From: Batkoa obscura
Lineage: Eukaryota > Entomophthoromycota > Entomophthoromycetes > Entomophthorales > Batkoaceae
Direction: 5' to 3'
Assembly: GCA_030770535.1 (NCBI GenBank)
Contig: JASVEC010000047.1
Span: 1-64,000, forward strand
Length of the DNA stretch: 64,000 bases
This document shows positions 22,352 to 34,379 of this stretch, one piece after another. Each line of letters begins with the position of its first letter. Within the stretch, counting starts at the first letter, position 1. The notes beneath the pieces are model-generated. The model was not told the DNA's origin. It worked only from the letters and a program-made list of their open reading frames with translations, and did not search any database. Position numbers and translations under genes: made by a program.

Positions 22352-25300
22352 ATGTCCAATATATTTGTATGTGTACGATGTCGACCATTAAATACACGAG
22401 GTAACTTTTTTTCTTTTCCCTCCTTTTCTCCAACAAGCCTGATTTGTATTCCTAGAAAAAACCCGTGGCGCCATTGGCTTAATTCGAATGGAAGGTAATC
22501 AAACGATAATTGATCGGCCAGTATCCTCTAAAGAAGAAAAAAATCCGATAATAAAAGAAGAAAATCAACCCAAAACATTTGCATTTGATAGAAGTTATTG
22601 GTCAGCATCAACACCAAGCGATCCCAATTATGCTTCTCAAAAAATGGTATTTAATGATATTGGTAAAAGTATGTTGGATCACGCGTTCAATGGTTATAAT
22701 ACTTGTATTTTTGCTTGTAAGTAAATTTTTTGTTGAAGAGGATAATTTATTGATTCATTGATTTTTAGATGGTCAAACGGGTAGTGGTAAATCCTATTCG
22801 ATGGTAATAAAAAACTTAATCGTATAAATCTCACTCAATTTATCAACTATGATATTAGGTAGGCTATGGCGAAGATAAAGGTATCATCCCCCTAACATGC
22901 ATTGAATTATTTGACCGCATCAACTCGAATAGCGACATTAATCTATCTTTTAACGTCGAAGTCTCCTATATGGAAATTTATTGCGAACGTGTTAGGGATT
23001 TATTAAATCCAAAAAATAAAGGTAATTTAAGAGTAAGAGAGCATCCAGCATTAGGTCCCTATGTAGAGGATTTGAGTAAGATGGTAGTTAAATCTTATAA
23101 AGATATTGAAGATTTAATGGATGAAGGTAATAAGGTAATATAATGAACTTTCGGTTTATGATGATAATTTTTAATAAATAAAATAAATTATAGGCTCGTA
23201 CAGTTGCCTCGACTAATATGAATGCAACGTCATCGAGATCCCATGCAGTTTTTACAATTATATTGACACAGGCGAGGTTTGATCCAGACGCTCAAATGGC
23301 TACAGAGAAAGTATCAAGGATTAGGTAAGTTAGTTTAAAATCCAATCATACTTCATTTATAAATCGGCCAATATCTTTTATTTATAAATGTCAAAATTAA
23401 CATAATATCCTTTTATTAGTTTAGTTGATTTAGCTGGTAGTGAAAGAGCAAATTCCACTGGAGCTAGTGGACAAAGATTGAAAGAAGGAGCAAACATTAA
23501 CAAATCATTGACAACATTAGGTAAAGTTATATCTGCTTTAGCGGACCAAGCTGCTATGCCAATAAAAAAAGGAAAGAAAAAAGAAGATTTTTTTATTCCT
23601 TATAGGGATTCGGTGAGTATTACTATATATATATTAAAAAGGCCTATACATCTTTAATTTAATAAATTACTAATTCAAGAACTATTAGGTATTGACCTGG
23701 TTACTTAAAGACTCTCTCGGTGGAAATTCAAAAACCATCATGTTAGCAGCTATTTCACCAGCTGATTATGAAGAAACTTTATCAACATTGAGATACGCTG
23801 ATCGTGCTAAAAGAATCGTCAATAAAGCTGTGGTTAATGAAGATCCAAATGCTAAAGTTATTAGAGAGCTGAAACAAGAATTAGATTTATTAAGATCAAG
23901 ATTAGCAGTTTATAATCCTGAAGAAGCGTATTCGAGTACTGGAGGGGGGGTTGCAGGAGGGAATGTTGGAGCGAAAGCTGGTCTTATTATGAAGCCAGAT
24001 GGTACCACCCAAACAGCAGCAGAGATTAAAGATCAATTAGAAGTTAGTGAAAAATTAATGAAAGAATTAAATCAAACATGGGAAGAAAAATTAATCCAAA
24101 CACAATCAATACAAGCAGATCGTGAAAAAGCATTAGAAGAATTAGGTATAACAATTGAAAAAAATGATGTTGGTGTTCATTCACCAAAAAGAACCCCTCA
24201 TTTAGTGAATTTAAATGAAGATCCATTGATGTCAGAATGTTTGATTTATAGTTTGAAATTGGTATTACTAAAGTTGGATTAATGGAATCAGAAGAAGAAA
24301 GAGATGTAGAAATTAAATTAAGTGGTACAAGTATATTACCTAATCATTGTTATTTTGAAAATATAAATTCAACAGTGACAATTTATCCTACTAAAGGTAG
24401 TATGACTTTAGTCAACGGTAGGCAAGTTACTGAACCTAAAAGATTGAGATCAGGATATCGAGTTATATTGGGAGATAACCATGTTTTTAGGTTCAATAAT
24501 CCAGAAGAAGTCAGAAGAGAAAGAACAAAGACGAGATTATCAGTTAGTGTAACTAATGGGGATTTGGGGGAATATTCAGAAGCCAGTTCTCAATCTCCAA
24601 TGGAAAGACCAGATTCTAGAGCATCTACCATAACAAGTGATGTAATTGATTGGAATTATGCCTGGAGAGAAGTCAATGGGAACACAACAGAAAGTGTATT
24701 AAGTGATAATAGTTTAGAAAATAACTTATCATATAGGCATTCAAGAAAACCAACGAATAGTTCATTTGAATATCGACCACCCAGTTCTTCTACAAGATCT
24801 CCAGAAACAGCTGAGTTGGAAATGAAATTAAAACAAAATCAACTTGAAATGGAACGTCAATTAATTGAACAAAGGAAACAATACGAAGAAACATTTAAAA
24901 AGTTAGTTGAATCTAAAATTGAAGGAAATATAATAGTACCTAGAATTTATACAGAAAAAGAAAAAACATTAATTAATAAGTTTCTTAATAATTTAAAGAA
25001 AAGAACGTTTGTTACTATGGCAGAAACTATACTAATGAATGCTATTACATTGAAAGAAGCGAATATAATTGCGAAGGAATTAAAGAAGAATGTTAGTTAT
25101 CAATTTATAGTTATTAATGAATTATCAACAATAAACTGTCATTCATTTTGGGAAGATAAATCTCAATTAGAAGAATTAGATAGTAATGAAGATGATATGT
25201 TATTAAGCAATAAAACACCTTTTATTGCAATCCAATTAATTGATAGAAATAATCAAATGAGTTATATTTGGTCAATTGATAAATTAAAACAAAAATTGAT

Positions 25301-25535
25301 TCGAATGAGAAATTTATATAATTTAATGGACAGGCCATTATACCATCAACATTTTAATCTCCAGGATCCATTCGTAGAGAGCTTAGTAACGAAGTATAGC
25401 TTAATTGGTTTAGCATATGTTAATCTAGCAAATTTGATGTATAATTTAAAGCAAACATTTAACACTCCTATTATTAATCATTTGGATGGTAAAGTTTATG
25501 GGGAATTTAAAGTTACAATTAATCCTTTAGCAATT

Positions 25536-25575
<40 letters not shown>

Positions 25576-27455
25576 TACTAAATGTTGGAGATCAATTAAT
25601 ATTTGAAATTATAATGGAAGAATTAAATAATATTAGTGAAGACTTATATACACAAGTACATGTACAATTTCGATTATCTTCTTTTAATACAATAATACCA
25701 TATTCAATAAGTGATCAATTATTTGCTACAGATCCAATAAGTAATTTCAATAATAAAACAATGCAAATCCAATATCGACATACAATAACAATTAATATAA
25801 CTAATGAATTTATTAACAATATACAATTACAACCAATGAAATTTGAAATATATGGTAAACCTAGTTTAATTACAATTAATAAATGGGACCATATTAATCA
25901 ACAACAGAATGAAATTGATCCCAATCAACAAATAAATTTAATTGGTGCTCCTAATGGATTCAATCCTAAAATAAAAGAAAGGAGACCTGAAGATGAATTA
26001 ATATTAAAAGAGACTCATGATTTATTGGCAAAAATTCAAATATCTGAATTAAATCCAAATGGGCAATATGTAAATGCTGAAATACAAGCTACAAATCCTA
26101 CAGATAATGGTGTATTTTTATTAAGACAAGGGTTACAAAGAAGAATCTTAATATCATTACAACATAATTCAGGAAAACAATTTCAAATTGATAAAATTAT
26201 TAAAATAGTTATAGGTAGAATAAGATTAGTAGATATCAAAGGAAGATTTACTCATGATAATTTAAAAAATCAGTCAGATATAATTGAATTAAATTTAATA
26301 TTAAATACAATTAAAGAAGAGATATCTCAAGATGGATTAAATAAATATGAATTTCAAGTAAATTGGGATTCTTCATTACATAACTCAATTCATTTAAATA
26401 AAAATACAATAGCTAATCAAAGAGTTGTATTAACTTTAAACTGGCAGTTAATGTCAAATAAAGTACAAGATCCACTAACTTTTACCATTGATTTACCACT
26501 TATAATTACTTCAAGGACATCTTCTGTATCAAAATCATTATTTTCATTTATGACTAATTCAACACGATTATTAAGTAATATCTCTCAATTATATCAACTT
26601 ATTCTTACTCCTAAAATGATACGCAAAAGGACTGAATTATGGAAATTAGATACAGCTACCTCTTATGTTAGAGGGGAAGAATATTTAGGCAATTGGAAAC
26701 CTAGAGGAGTAGAATTGATATTAGAAAACAGGAAAATACAGTTTAACATAAGGAAGAGAGTAGAGTTACAAATGTTAAGGCAAGCAAATGAATTAAGGAG
26801 GTTACAAAATGGGGGAATGGAGCTAGTAATGCCAAAGATTGATAATCCAGTACAATTAAATATGATTAACAATTGGTGGTTAGGGATGATTAATAAAAAA
26901 GAAGAGATAGAAGGGATGGAGGAAGATATTAAAGAGGAACCAGAGAGTAAAGTGGAAAATGGGGAGGGGGGTATAATAGGGAGTAATAAAGCAGAAAAAG
27001 TTAAAAAAGATAATGTGTCAATAAGTTCTGATAAAACAGCAAACTCAATGACTAGTGGGAATAAAAATCTAGACATCCTTAATTCGCAGAAGGTTCCTGA
27101 CCAGCCTGTTAAAATGATGGGAGAACTTAAACTTATCCCTAAGAGTACCACTATTACACGAAAAGGATATCTATTAACACCAATTGATCTAACGCTATGG
27201 GAAAGACGATGGATAGTTATAAAAAGACCATTTATGTATTTATATAAAGATAGTTATGAATTAGAAGAATTATTGGTGTTTGATTTAACTTCTACTAGAG
27301 TAGATTATAATAAAGATTTGGAAAAGTTAGTTGGAAGAGAAGGTGTGTTTGCATTGTATACTAAAAATAATTCATATATGTTTCAAGCAGAAGGGGAGGG
27401 AGAGTTAATGAAATGGTTGAAATGTATTGATCAATGGTATCAAGGGGAAGAGTAA
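22352..27455 (+). CDS. Kinesin-3 motor protein (Unc104/KIF1-like)
   Basis: Microtubule plus-end cargo motor. Exons 22352-22400, 22456-22716, 22769-22803, 22859-23134, 23194-23324, 23420-23612 and 23689-27455, with introns of 52-95 nt. The motor domain has the P-loop GQTGSGKS at 105-112, SSRSH at 220-224 and DLAGSE at 254-259, plus a Lys-rich K-loop ([16 protein letters not shown]), a hallmark of this class. A FHA domain follows (TKVG...[13 protein letters not shown]), then a short coiled coil, the long kinesin-3 stalk region, and a PH domain at the end ([32 protein letters not shown]) that would bind vesicle lipid. The model is about 1570 residues, normal for the class. Just before FHA, near 24250-24254, the frame slips by one base: SECLIYS and FEIGITKVG lie in different frames. 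Adding one T to the TTT run would join them, so an assembly error is likeliest. Confidence 0.9.
25540..25574 (+). repeat. (AAT)n microsatellite inside kinesin gene
   Basis: Encodes a run of about 12 Asn in the stalk region of the kinesin-3 protein. Confidence 0.85.
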
Positions 27456-27965
27456 AGTGAAGGTAACAAGGAGGGTAGAGAGAGGGAAAGTGTAGATGAG
27501 GATAGTAGCGAACATGGAAAAACATTTTTAATTGATGGATTTTTTTAGTAATAAAATAGTTTGGTTTTTTTGTACACAAAATTTCAAACTGTAACTAAGA
27601 TATTTATGATGATTTAAAGTTAGAATATTAAATGATAAGAGAATTAATAAATTCAAATAAGTTATAACTTTACGAATTTAACAATTAATACAAAATGTTA
27701 TATTATATTTATTTTAATAGAAGTTAAATTTTACAAATGAAAAAGGTTTGGTTTAAAAAGAAATTCTAGAGATCAAATTGTTTAGTTAAAATTAAAATTA
27801 ATATTACATAATTGTAAAACAATATATCAATGTAATTTATTATATTTTGATATAAATATTGCCTTATTTAATAATAATTATGAATAATAAAGGATAAGAT
27901 TAAGAGATAGAAATATAAGCATCACCAAAAGCCTTTCTACTATAAAGTATAGATTTATTTAATGC
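27456..27965. other. Convergent spacer
   Basis: 510 bp between the kinesin 3' end and the 3' end of the small secreted protein gene. AT-rich, nothing recognised. Confidence 0.45.
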
Positions 27966-28277
27966 TTAACTCTTACTTTGATGCTGATCCAAATACCCTT
28001 TCATTTTTTCTAATACTTCATTCGCAGTGATACCCCTATTATTATCTTTGTTTCCGTTATCTCCATTACTAGTTTGAGAACTTGTTTCTTTTTGTTTAGA
28101 AGTCAATTTATTTCTTAAACTAAAAAAATTTCGTTTGATATTATAAATAAATTCTCGTACATGAATCGATTTTCTTTGTAACTGGTGAGTTGAAACATTA
28201 TTAGTATTAGGGGTATTAGTGGCGAATACACTGGAGGTCAAAACAAATGTAGCTGCAATTAAGTCAATAAATTTCAT
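27966..28277 (-). CDS. Small secreted protein, unknown family
   Basis: 103 residues from the ATG at 28277. An upstream in-frame extension exists, but this ATG starts a good signal peptide (MKFIDLIAATFVLTSSVFA) so I chose it. The mature part is hydrophilic, rich in Thr/Asn/Gln/Lys, with no cysteine: STHQLQRKSIHVREFIYNI, then a low-complexity Ser/Asn/Asp stretch and a short C-terminal helix-like end (ANEVLEKMKGYLDQ). I recognise no family. Location is probably extracellular. Real gene status rests on the signal peptide and intact frame alone. Confidence 0.5.
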   Translation of the reverse strand: MKFIDLIAATFVLTSSVFATNTPNTNNVSTHQLQRKSIHVREFIYNIKRNFFSLRNKLTSKQKETSSQTSNGDNGNKDNNRGITANEVLEKMKGYLDQHQSKS

Positions 28278-31200
28278 GCTATAAAGTAAGTAGATTGTAA
28301 AGTAAAATAAATTGAATAGTATAAAGTGGATTTTTGCTACTAATTTCTCTTTTCTCCCTTTCCTTAAAATCACGGAGTAATTAATTAATTTAATTAAACA
28401 AATTCAATCCCATTACTATATTTGGTAATTTAGTTAAAAAATTCAATCTCATTGAATAATTTTGGTTATTTAGAGTTAGTTGATTTAAAAAGTTGTTAAA
28501 TTCGAATAATAAAACTCTGAATGAAAAGAAATAGAAGAGAAAAGAAGGGAAAGAGGATATTAAAAGGATTGAGATATTGAAATTGATAAACTAAAAAGAC
28601 AGATGGACTATGAGCATTTGCTAATGCTGCTACTTTGAAAATTTAAAACAAAATTGGATTTTCAATTTATGTTAAGCAATGGCTTAGATGCTGCTAAATA
28701 TTTATACTATAGTTTTATTAAAATTTTCTATTATTCTGAAGATTAATAATTATACAGTATTATAATTTTTTTATATAATTTAAAATAATATTTTATTTTA
28801 TTTTTTTATGATATTTTTTTAGATTAGTTTTAGTGCATTGAATCAAAAAAAGATACTTAGCATTAATTTTAATTTTTTGACTTTAAAATAAATTAAAATA
28901 AGATCAAAAAAAAACTAATAAATTGAATCTTTATAATAAATTGAATCTTTATAATAAATTTAATAATTATATAAATCAAAAAAGTCATCATATAATAATA
29001 AATTTGGATAATAAAGATTCTTATTTTTTTAAACTTTAATTAAATGTTTTTCTAAATTTTAAACTACTTAAAAATAGATCAAAATTAAAATTATAAATAC
29101 CTATTTTAAGTTCAGCTATTAAATGTAATATAATGTAATTTCTTAAGCCAGTACTTTTTTTGAATTACTCTATAATAATAGCTATAAAAGTTATTAAAGA
29201 ACTTCTCTACTTTAAAACTACTTTTTTCAATTATTAGCTATTAAATTTTCAATGAATATTAGTTCAATTAACTAACTCAACCCAATTCATTAGTATTTAT
29301 AAAAAATAGGCATTTTTATGATATAAGACATAAGTCAATATAAAATATTATAAGAGTTTAAATACTATGATGATTTTATTCAACAAATAAATACATTGTA
29401 TTTTGTTAATAGTTTTTATTATTAGGAATAGTGGGCTTGTCTTGAACAAATATTAAGCATAGTAACTCAATTATAACAAAAAATAGCTTATATAACTACT
29501 TAATTGTAAGTGAGTTTTTATAAAAAATTATGTTTAGAAATGCATGTAAAACTTCTGTATAATATAATATCAAATAAAAATAGATGTATAAGCTATGAAG
29601 ACTTTTGAACTATTATTTTGATTTATAATTAGCTTTAATTATTAAAGCTTACGATTATTAACAAAAAATACTATATATTTTTATCATTTATACTAAATAG
29701 CCTAAATCAATTTAAATATATTATAATTAAATACTTTATTTTGAATATAATTAATAATAAAAATGATAAAAGGTTTAAAACTTAGATTTTAATATTCCAT
29801 TTATTTTTTCAAGTAAACTAAAATTATAATACTCATTAATCTAAGATTAAAATTACTGATATTAAATCAATTTATTGATTTAGTAACTTTTATACTACGT
29901 TTTTGGATATATATATATATATTTAGTAGATAAATAAAAATAATAAACGGTATATTAAAAGTACACAGCATATTGATGATTTAAGATTATCATACAATTA
30001 ATCAAATATAAGGTTTAATTTGTATTAATATAGCTAAAGCCTCTTAGAATAATATAAAATCAATAGTTAGGAAGGTAATTTTAAAAACCTTAAAGTGTCA
30101 TGCGACACAACTGATAATAATATTAAAGTTCAGAATATTGAAACAAAATTACTATTTTTAACTTGTTTTTTAATTTTACATTATTATAAAAAAGCCGAAA
30201 TTACTAGTGTAAATAAACCTTATGGTAAAAGGGCTAGTACTTTTTATTAGCCTAATTTCAGATATACAATATAGTTGGATAAAATTTCTACTGTATTTTT
30301 ATAATGCATTGATGTTTTTGATAACAATAATTCTTATTTAATAAAATAGTTATCAGATAATAAAATAAATGCCTATATTAGTATATTAATATATTACAAA
30401 AGATTCCTTAATAAGCGAAATTCGCAATTATAAAATTGGAAATTTACATGATTAAAGTTTGGATTTATATAGATGATAAAATCCTAAGCTTTCAATGGTG
30501 TTATATTAAATTTTTTAATTTAACTATTCAATTATCTTCGCTTTTTTAGTAAAATAATAACTAGTAGAAGACGAAAATCAAGTTGATTTTGCTTAATTAA
30601 AGATGATTTCACGAAAACTCAACTATTTTTTTATTAAATCAACTAATTTTATAAATTTAGTCATATTGTGTAGATTTAATAATTGCAAAATGTTGGACTT
30701 GGAAATTCGTATTCAAAGCGAATTTCTATATTTATATTGTCTAGAAAAATAATAACGCAACTAGGAATAGAATTTGAAATTTAAGCTCATTCATTCTTAA
30801 AAAATACTTGAATTAGCTTTTACTAATACTTGAAAATCCACTACGTATTACAGGTCTTATATATCTAATTCCTGCAAAAAAAAACTCCCTTACTAATTCT
30901 AAAGATTAAGTTACCTAGAATATACATTTCTTTTCTTCTTTTATGCGATGAGCCTAATTGAAACTTTTTAGTATCACATATAGAAACTTTTTAATATTTC
31001 AATTTTATAAAATATCGCTCCTTCCTATTTTTATTAAATTCCAATAGTGCTTCTGAGATTAAATTATGGCTTAGAGATATTATACTGGTTTTTTTTTAAA
31101 ACAAATAAATTTAAAAACTTCACAAATTGTAGTAGACATCTTATATATATTTACTGCTTTATATCAAAGTTTTTGTTATTGACTTAGGTTATGATATAAT

Positions 31201-33557
31201 ATAACATATCATTTTTCTACAATAAAGGCTACGATTAACTTTAAATAATTCAAACCTTGGTAATTGAAAATTTAAATGGAGTTAGTTCGGAGAAAATATT
31301 AGCTTTTTACTATTTTTATAAAGGATAGTAATGGGTGGAAAATACGTCTTAATTAATAAAGTGTAAAAAAGGTTAAAGTCATTGTTATTATATTCTCGCT
31401 CTTTCGAGCTTCAAACTAGGTTCATAGGCATATTTATGTAAATTAAAAAATGCTACATAAAAGAAATAGAGCAATATACTGATATTAAGTGGAATTAATA
31501 TAAGATTTCTAAAAGTTATTATCTTTAAGTTTAATAAATAATTACTTATATTAATCAGTTTGATTTTTATGAAAATTATTAATTCTAAAGGCGGGTTATT
31601 GTTAATAATACCTAAACTCCATATTAAAATCAAACGTTTTTATGAAACTACTTTTTGAACGTTTGTGTTACCCAACTTTTTTAATAGTAATAGGTCTTGA
31701 GATTCTCTTCTATTCTCTTCTATTCTCATAAAGGTACCAAGAACTCAAATAAAATAACAATTCATTCTACATTAGTGGTATGATTGATGTAAAAAAGCGT
31801 AAGTTATAAAAGTTTTATCTTAAGCTACTACTAGTTATTTGCTTTATTTTTAGAGCTGGTGTTTAATTTAACTATTTTCGTAACATACTAAATTTGTCGA
31901 TACCAACAGTTATTAAAGCTCAATTGTATAATATTTAACTGCTTATTGAAGAATAAAATTTCAGCTATAAATGCTATTAAAGCTTAAGGATTAGGCTTTA
32001 AAAAAAATAAGCAAACAAATAGTAGCCGAAGAAATTTTATGAGGAATTCCATAATTGAATTTTAAAAGATATAATCTTAAAATCAAAGTTAAAATCTCAC
32101 ATTGTAAATCTAGACAAAGTTTTTTTTAACAATGGTTTTATTATTAAAATGTATTAATTCGCTATGTATAACTATAAAATAATATTTGAACTAACTCAAT
32201 TTAGTTTATTTTTCCTAGCGAGATAGGTATTATTAATAATAAGCTATGGTACAAAATCTAGAATTAATCTAGATAGTAAGCGTAGACCTTCAATCTAAAT
32301 ATTATAAAAAAATATAAAAGAACTTTTATAATAAATTAACTCTAATTTACTTTTATAGTTACTTCTTAATGTTATTTTACTTGTACTTTCTATTTTTATT
32401 CTTTTAACATTATTTATTTCCCCGCATACTAACTATTTAGTCAATTACTATTTAGCCTAAATACTAAATCTTTGGTTATGTCTAGACTTTTACTATATGC
32501 TGATCACTATATTGATACTTTGAAAGCTTTATTAATAAATAGTCTCGACCCTTGGCTTTTAGGCTAATCTCAAATTAATAGTCTTTAAATATTATTTTTC
32601 TGATTAAAAACTAGGTTTTATTATTCGGTCTAGACGTTATTTTTTTATTAAATCTATTGATGTATTAGACATCAATGTTTATTCATAATTTGGTTTATTA
32701 ACAATAGTAACTTAGTATTACATATCCTTAAAAAATACTCTAATAAACTATGTCTTAGTAATTTAATTAAAAAATGAACAAATAATACTAATACATAGCT
32801 TATGGCGTAGTTTTAATTAATAATTTAATAGTTTACAGTTTTCTTTGCTGTATATTGTTTGATTTACAAAACTAAAGTTATCTAAACAATAATTTGAGAG
32901 TGAATTCATTAATAAGTTATAATTTACATAAATTCCGACTTTCTATTAGATTTACCTTATTATTATAATTTATATTATCTTACATCCATACAACTATTAA
33001 TTAGTTGATATTTAATTTACAATTTTTAAATTGGTTTTGTTTGATTTTTGAACTTTTGTACTCGGAATTCTCTTTGTTTTACAATTGAGTCACTTTAGAT
33101 GTTGATATCAAATAGCAATTTAATAAATAGAATTCTATATTTGATAATATTTTTGAAAATTACAAATTTTATTACTTTAGTTCTATTTAAACACTATAAC
33201 ACATACTCTACGATAGAAAAATACAACTTATTTCATTCTCAATCTATTCCCTTAAGTTGATTTTAAGGAGTTTGTAGAACAAATTTCTACTTTAGAGTCC
33301 TTGATTTATAATGATTTTTCTTGGAAAAAAACTTAAATTAAATTTGTATTTAACATGTTTTAAGAAAATGAGGGATAGAAGAATGAATGATATTTTAATC
33401 TCACATTTAAGTTAGTTATCTAGATATTCGAACTAAACTTAAACAATTAAATAATAATACAAAAGTATAAAATTTGAATTACAGAAAAGTTACATTTATT
33501 TAATAGATAACAAGAGATAAATAAAGAATATGAACAATAATGATAGGAGAGAAGGGA
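28278..33557. other. 5-kb gene desert
   Basis: Extremely AT-rich with no frame that looks like a gene on either strand and no MITE or LTR that I could recognise. The 81-codon frame at 31388-31633 is low-complexity Ile/Leu/Asn translation of AT-rich DNA. Probably very old decayed repeat DNA. Confidence 0.45.
28921..28956. repeat. Two tandem 18-bp units
   Basis: AATTGAATCTTTATAATA occurs twice head to tail. A minor tandem repeat in the gene desert. Confidence 0.8.
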
Positions 33558-34379
33558 TTAGTTAAAGGTTAGATTCATAAGGGATAAACCTAATTCTCGA
33601 TTCATCATGAGATCTAACTCTCTTTCATTATTAAAGAAGGAATTCATTATACAGGTCAAATTTTCTAACTCTTTAGCAATAATATCAGTAGAATACAAGT
33701 TAATATACTCCTCCTGGAGATGAGGTAAATTTTTGGTGGTGACAATAAACAAACAGTTTAACAAAAATTTAAAGGAGGTAGTATACATTGGGCTAGTTAA
33801 AAACATGATAAATCGGTTATAATCAATTAAAAGGTTTTGATCATGTAAGAAATAAAAATAGTTTAAAACAATATTCACTTGGGATGGAGTTAAGCAAACA
33901 ATAGTACCATTATTATATAATCTTTGAATATAATTCGAGATTTCTTTTCCATCACCATTTAACAATGGAGTTATCATTTCACTGCTTGGAGTAACCGAAC
34001 TTGATAACCCTGAGCCGAGATCAACCTGGAAACTGCTTGGAGGAGAAGGCAAACTAAGGTGCAAATATTGTGATTTATTTTGCTCTACTTTAAATTGTTG
34101 TTCACCAATATTAATCAAGGAAGGTTTTTTTGGTTTAGGACCACGTTTGAAAGATGGAGCTTCATAGGTACAAAGTTTATTACGAGAATTACAAAGCTGG
34201 CAAGCATTTCCTTCCGCAAGACAACGAGTCTTTCTCTTTCTACATTCATCGCAAGCTCGACTTATTCTTCTTGCAATTGTTCGATAACCAATGTTATTTG
34301 GGTCATTGGAAACTTTATTCATTTCTTGATCTAAATTGTTTTGGGCTTCGACTTTAAAGCAATAAATTTTTGATTTCAT
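33558..34379 (-). CDS. Zn(II)2Cys6 transcription factor, short
   Basis: 273 residues in one exon. The binuclear zinc cluster is complete: C43, C46, C53, C60, C63 and C70 (CX2CX6CX6CX2CX6C) with the basic stretch RKRKTRC, followed by KRGPKPKKP, a likely nuclear localisation and linker segment. This fold binds CGG-type half-sites in fungal promoters. The rest (IQRLYNNGTIVCLTPSQVN onward) contains a few helical, Leu/Phe-rich segments but is too short for a full fungal-specific transcription factor domain. The protein is therefore a short member or a 3'-truncated one. It stands alone between two gene deserts, so its targets cannot be guessed from neighbours. Confidence 0.85.
   Translation of the reverse strand: MKSKIYCFKVEAQNNLDQEMNKVSNDPNNIGYRTIARRISRACDECRKRKTRCLAEGNACQLCNSRNKLCTYEAPSFKRGPKPKKPSLINIGEQQFKVEQNKSQYLHLSLPSPPSSFQVDLGSGLSSSVTPSSEMITPLLNGDGKEISNYIQRLYNNGTIVCLTPSQVNIVLNYFYFLHDQNLLIDYNRFIMFLTSPMYTTSFKFLLNCLFIVTTKNLPHLQEEYINLYSTDIIAKELENLTCIMNSFFNNERELDLMMNRELGLSLMNLTFN

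Noticed and set aside
26663-27151. 162-codon minus-strand frame
   Set aside because: Antisense shadow of the kinesin stalk; Ser/Leu/Ile-rich composition typical of such shadows.
23692-27455. Two separate genes, a 196-codon motor piece and a 1057-codon FHA/PH protein
   Set aside because: Upstream exons supply the rest of the kinesin motor, and the junction lies inside one conserved block, so it is one gene with a one-base slip.
31388-31633. 81-codon minus-strand frame
   Set aside because: Ile/Leu/Asn-rich translation of AT-rich DNA with no domain, signal or conserved block.
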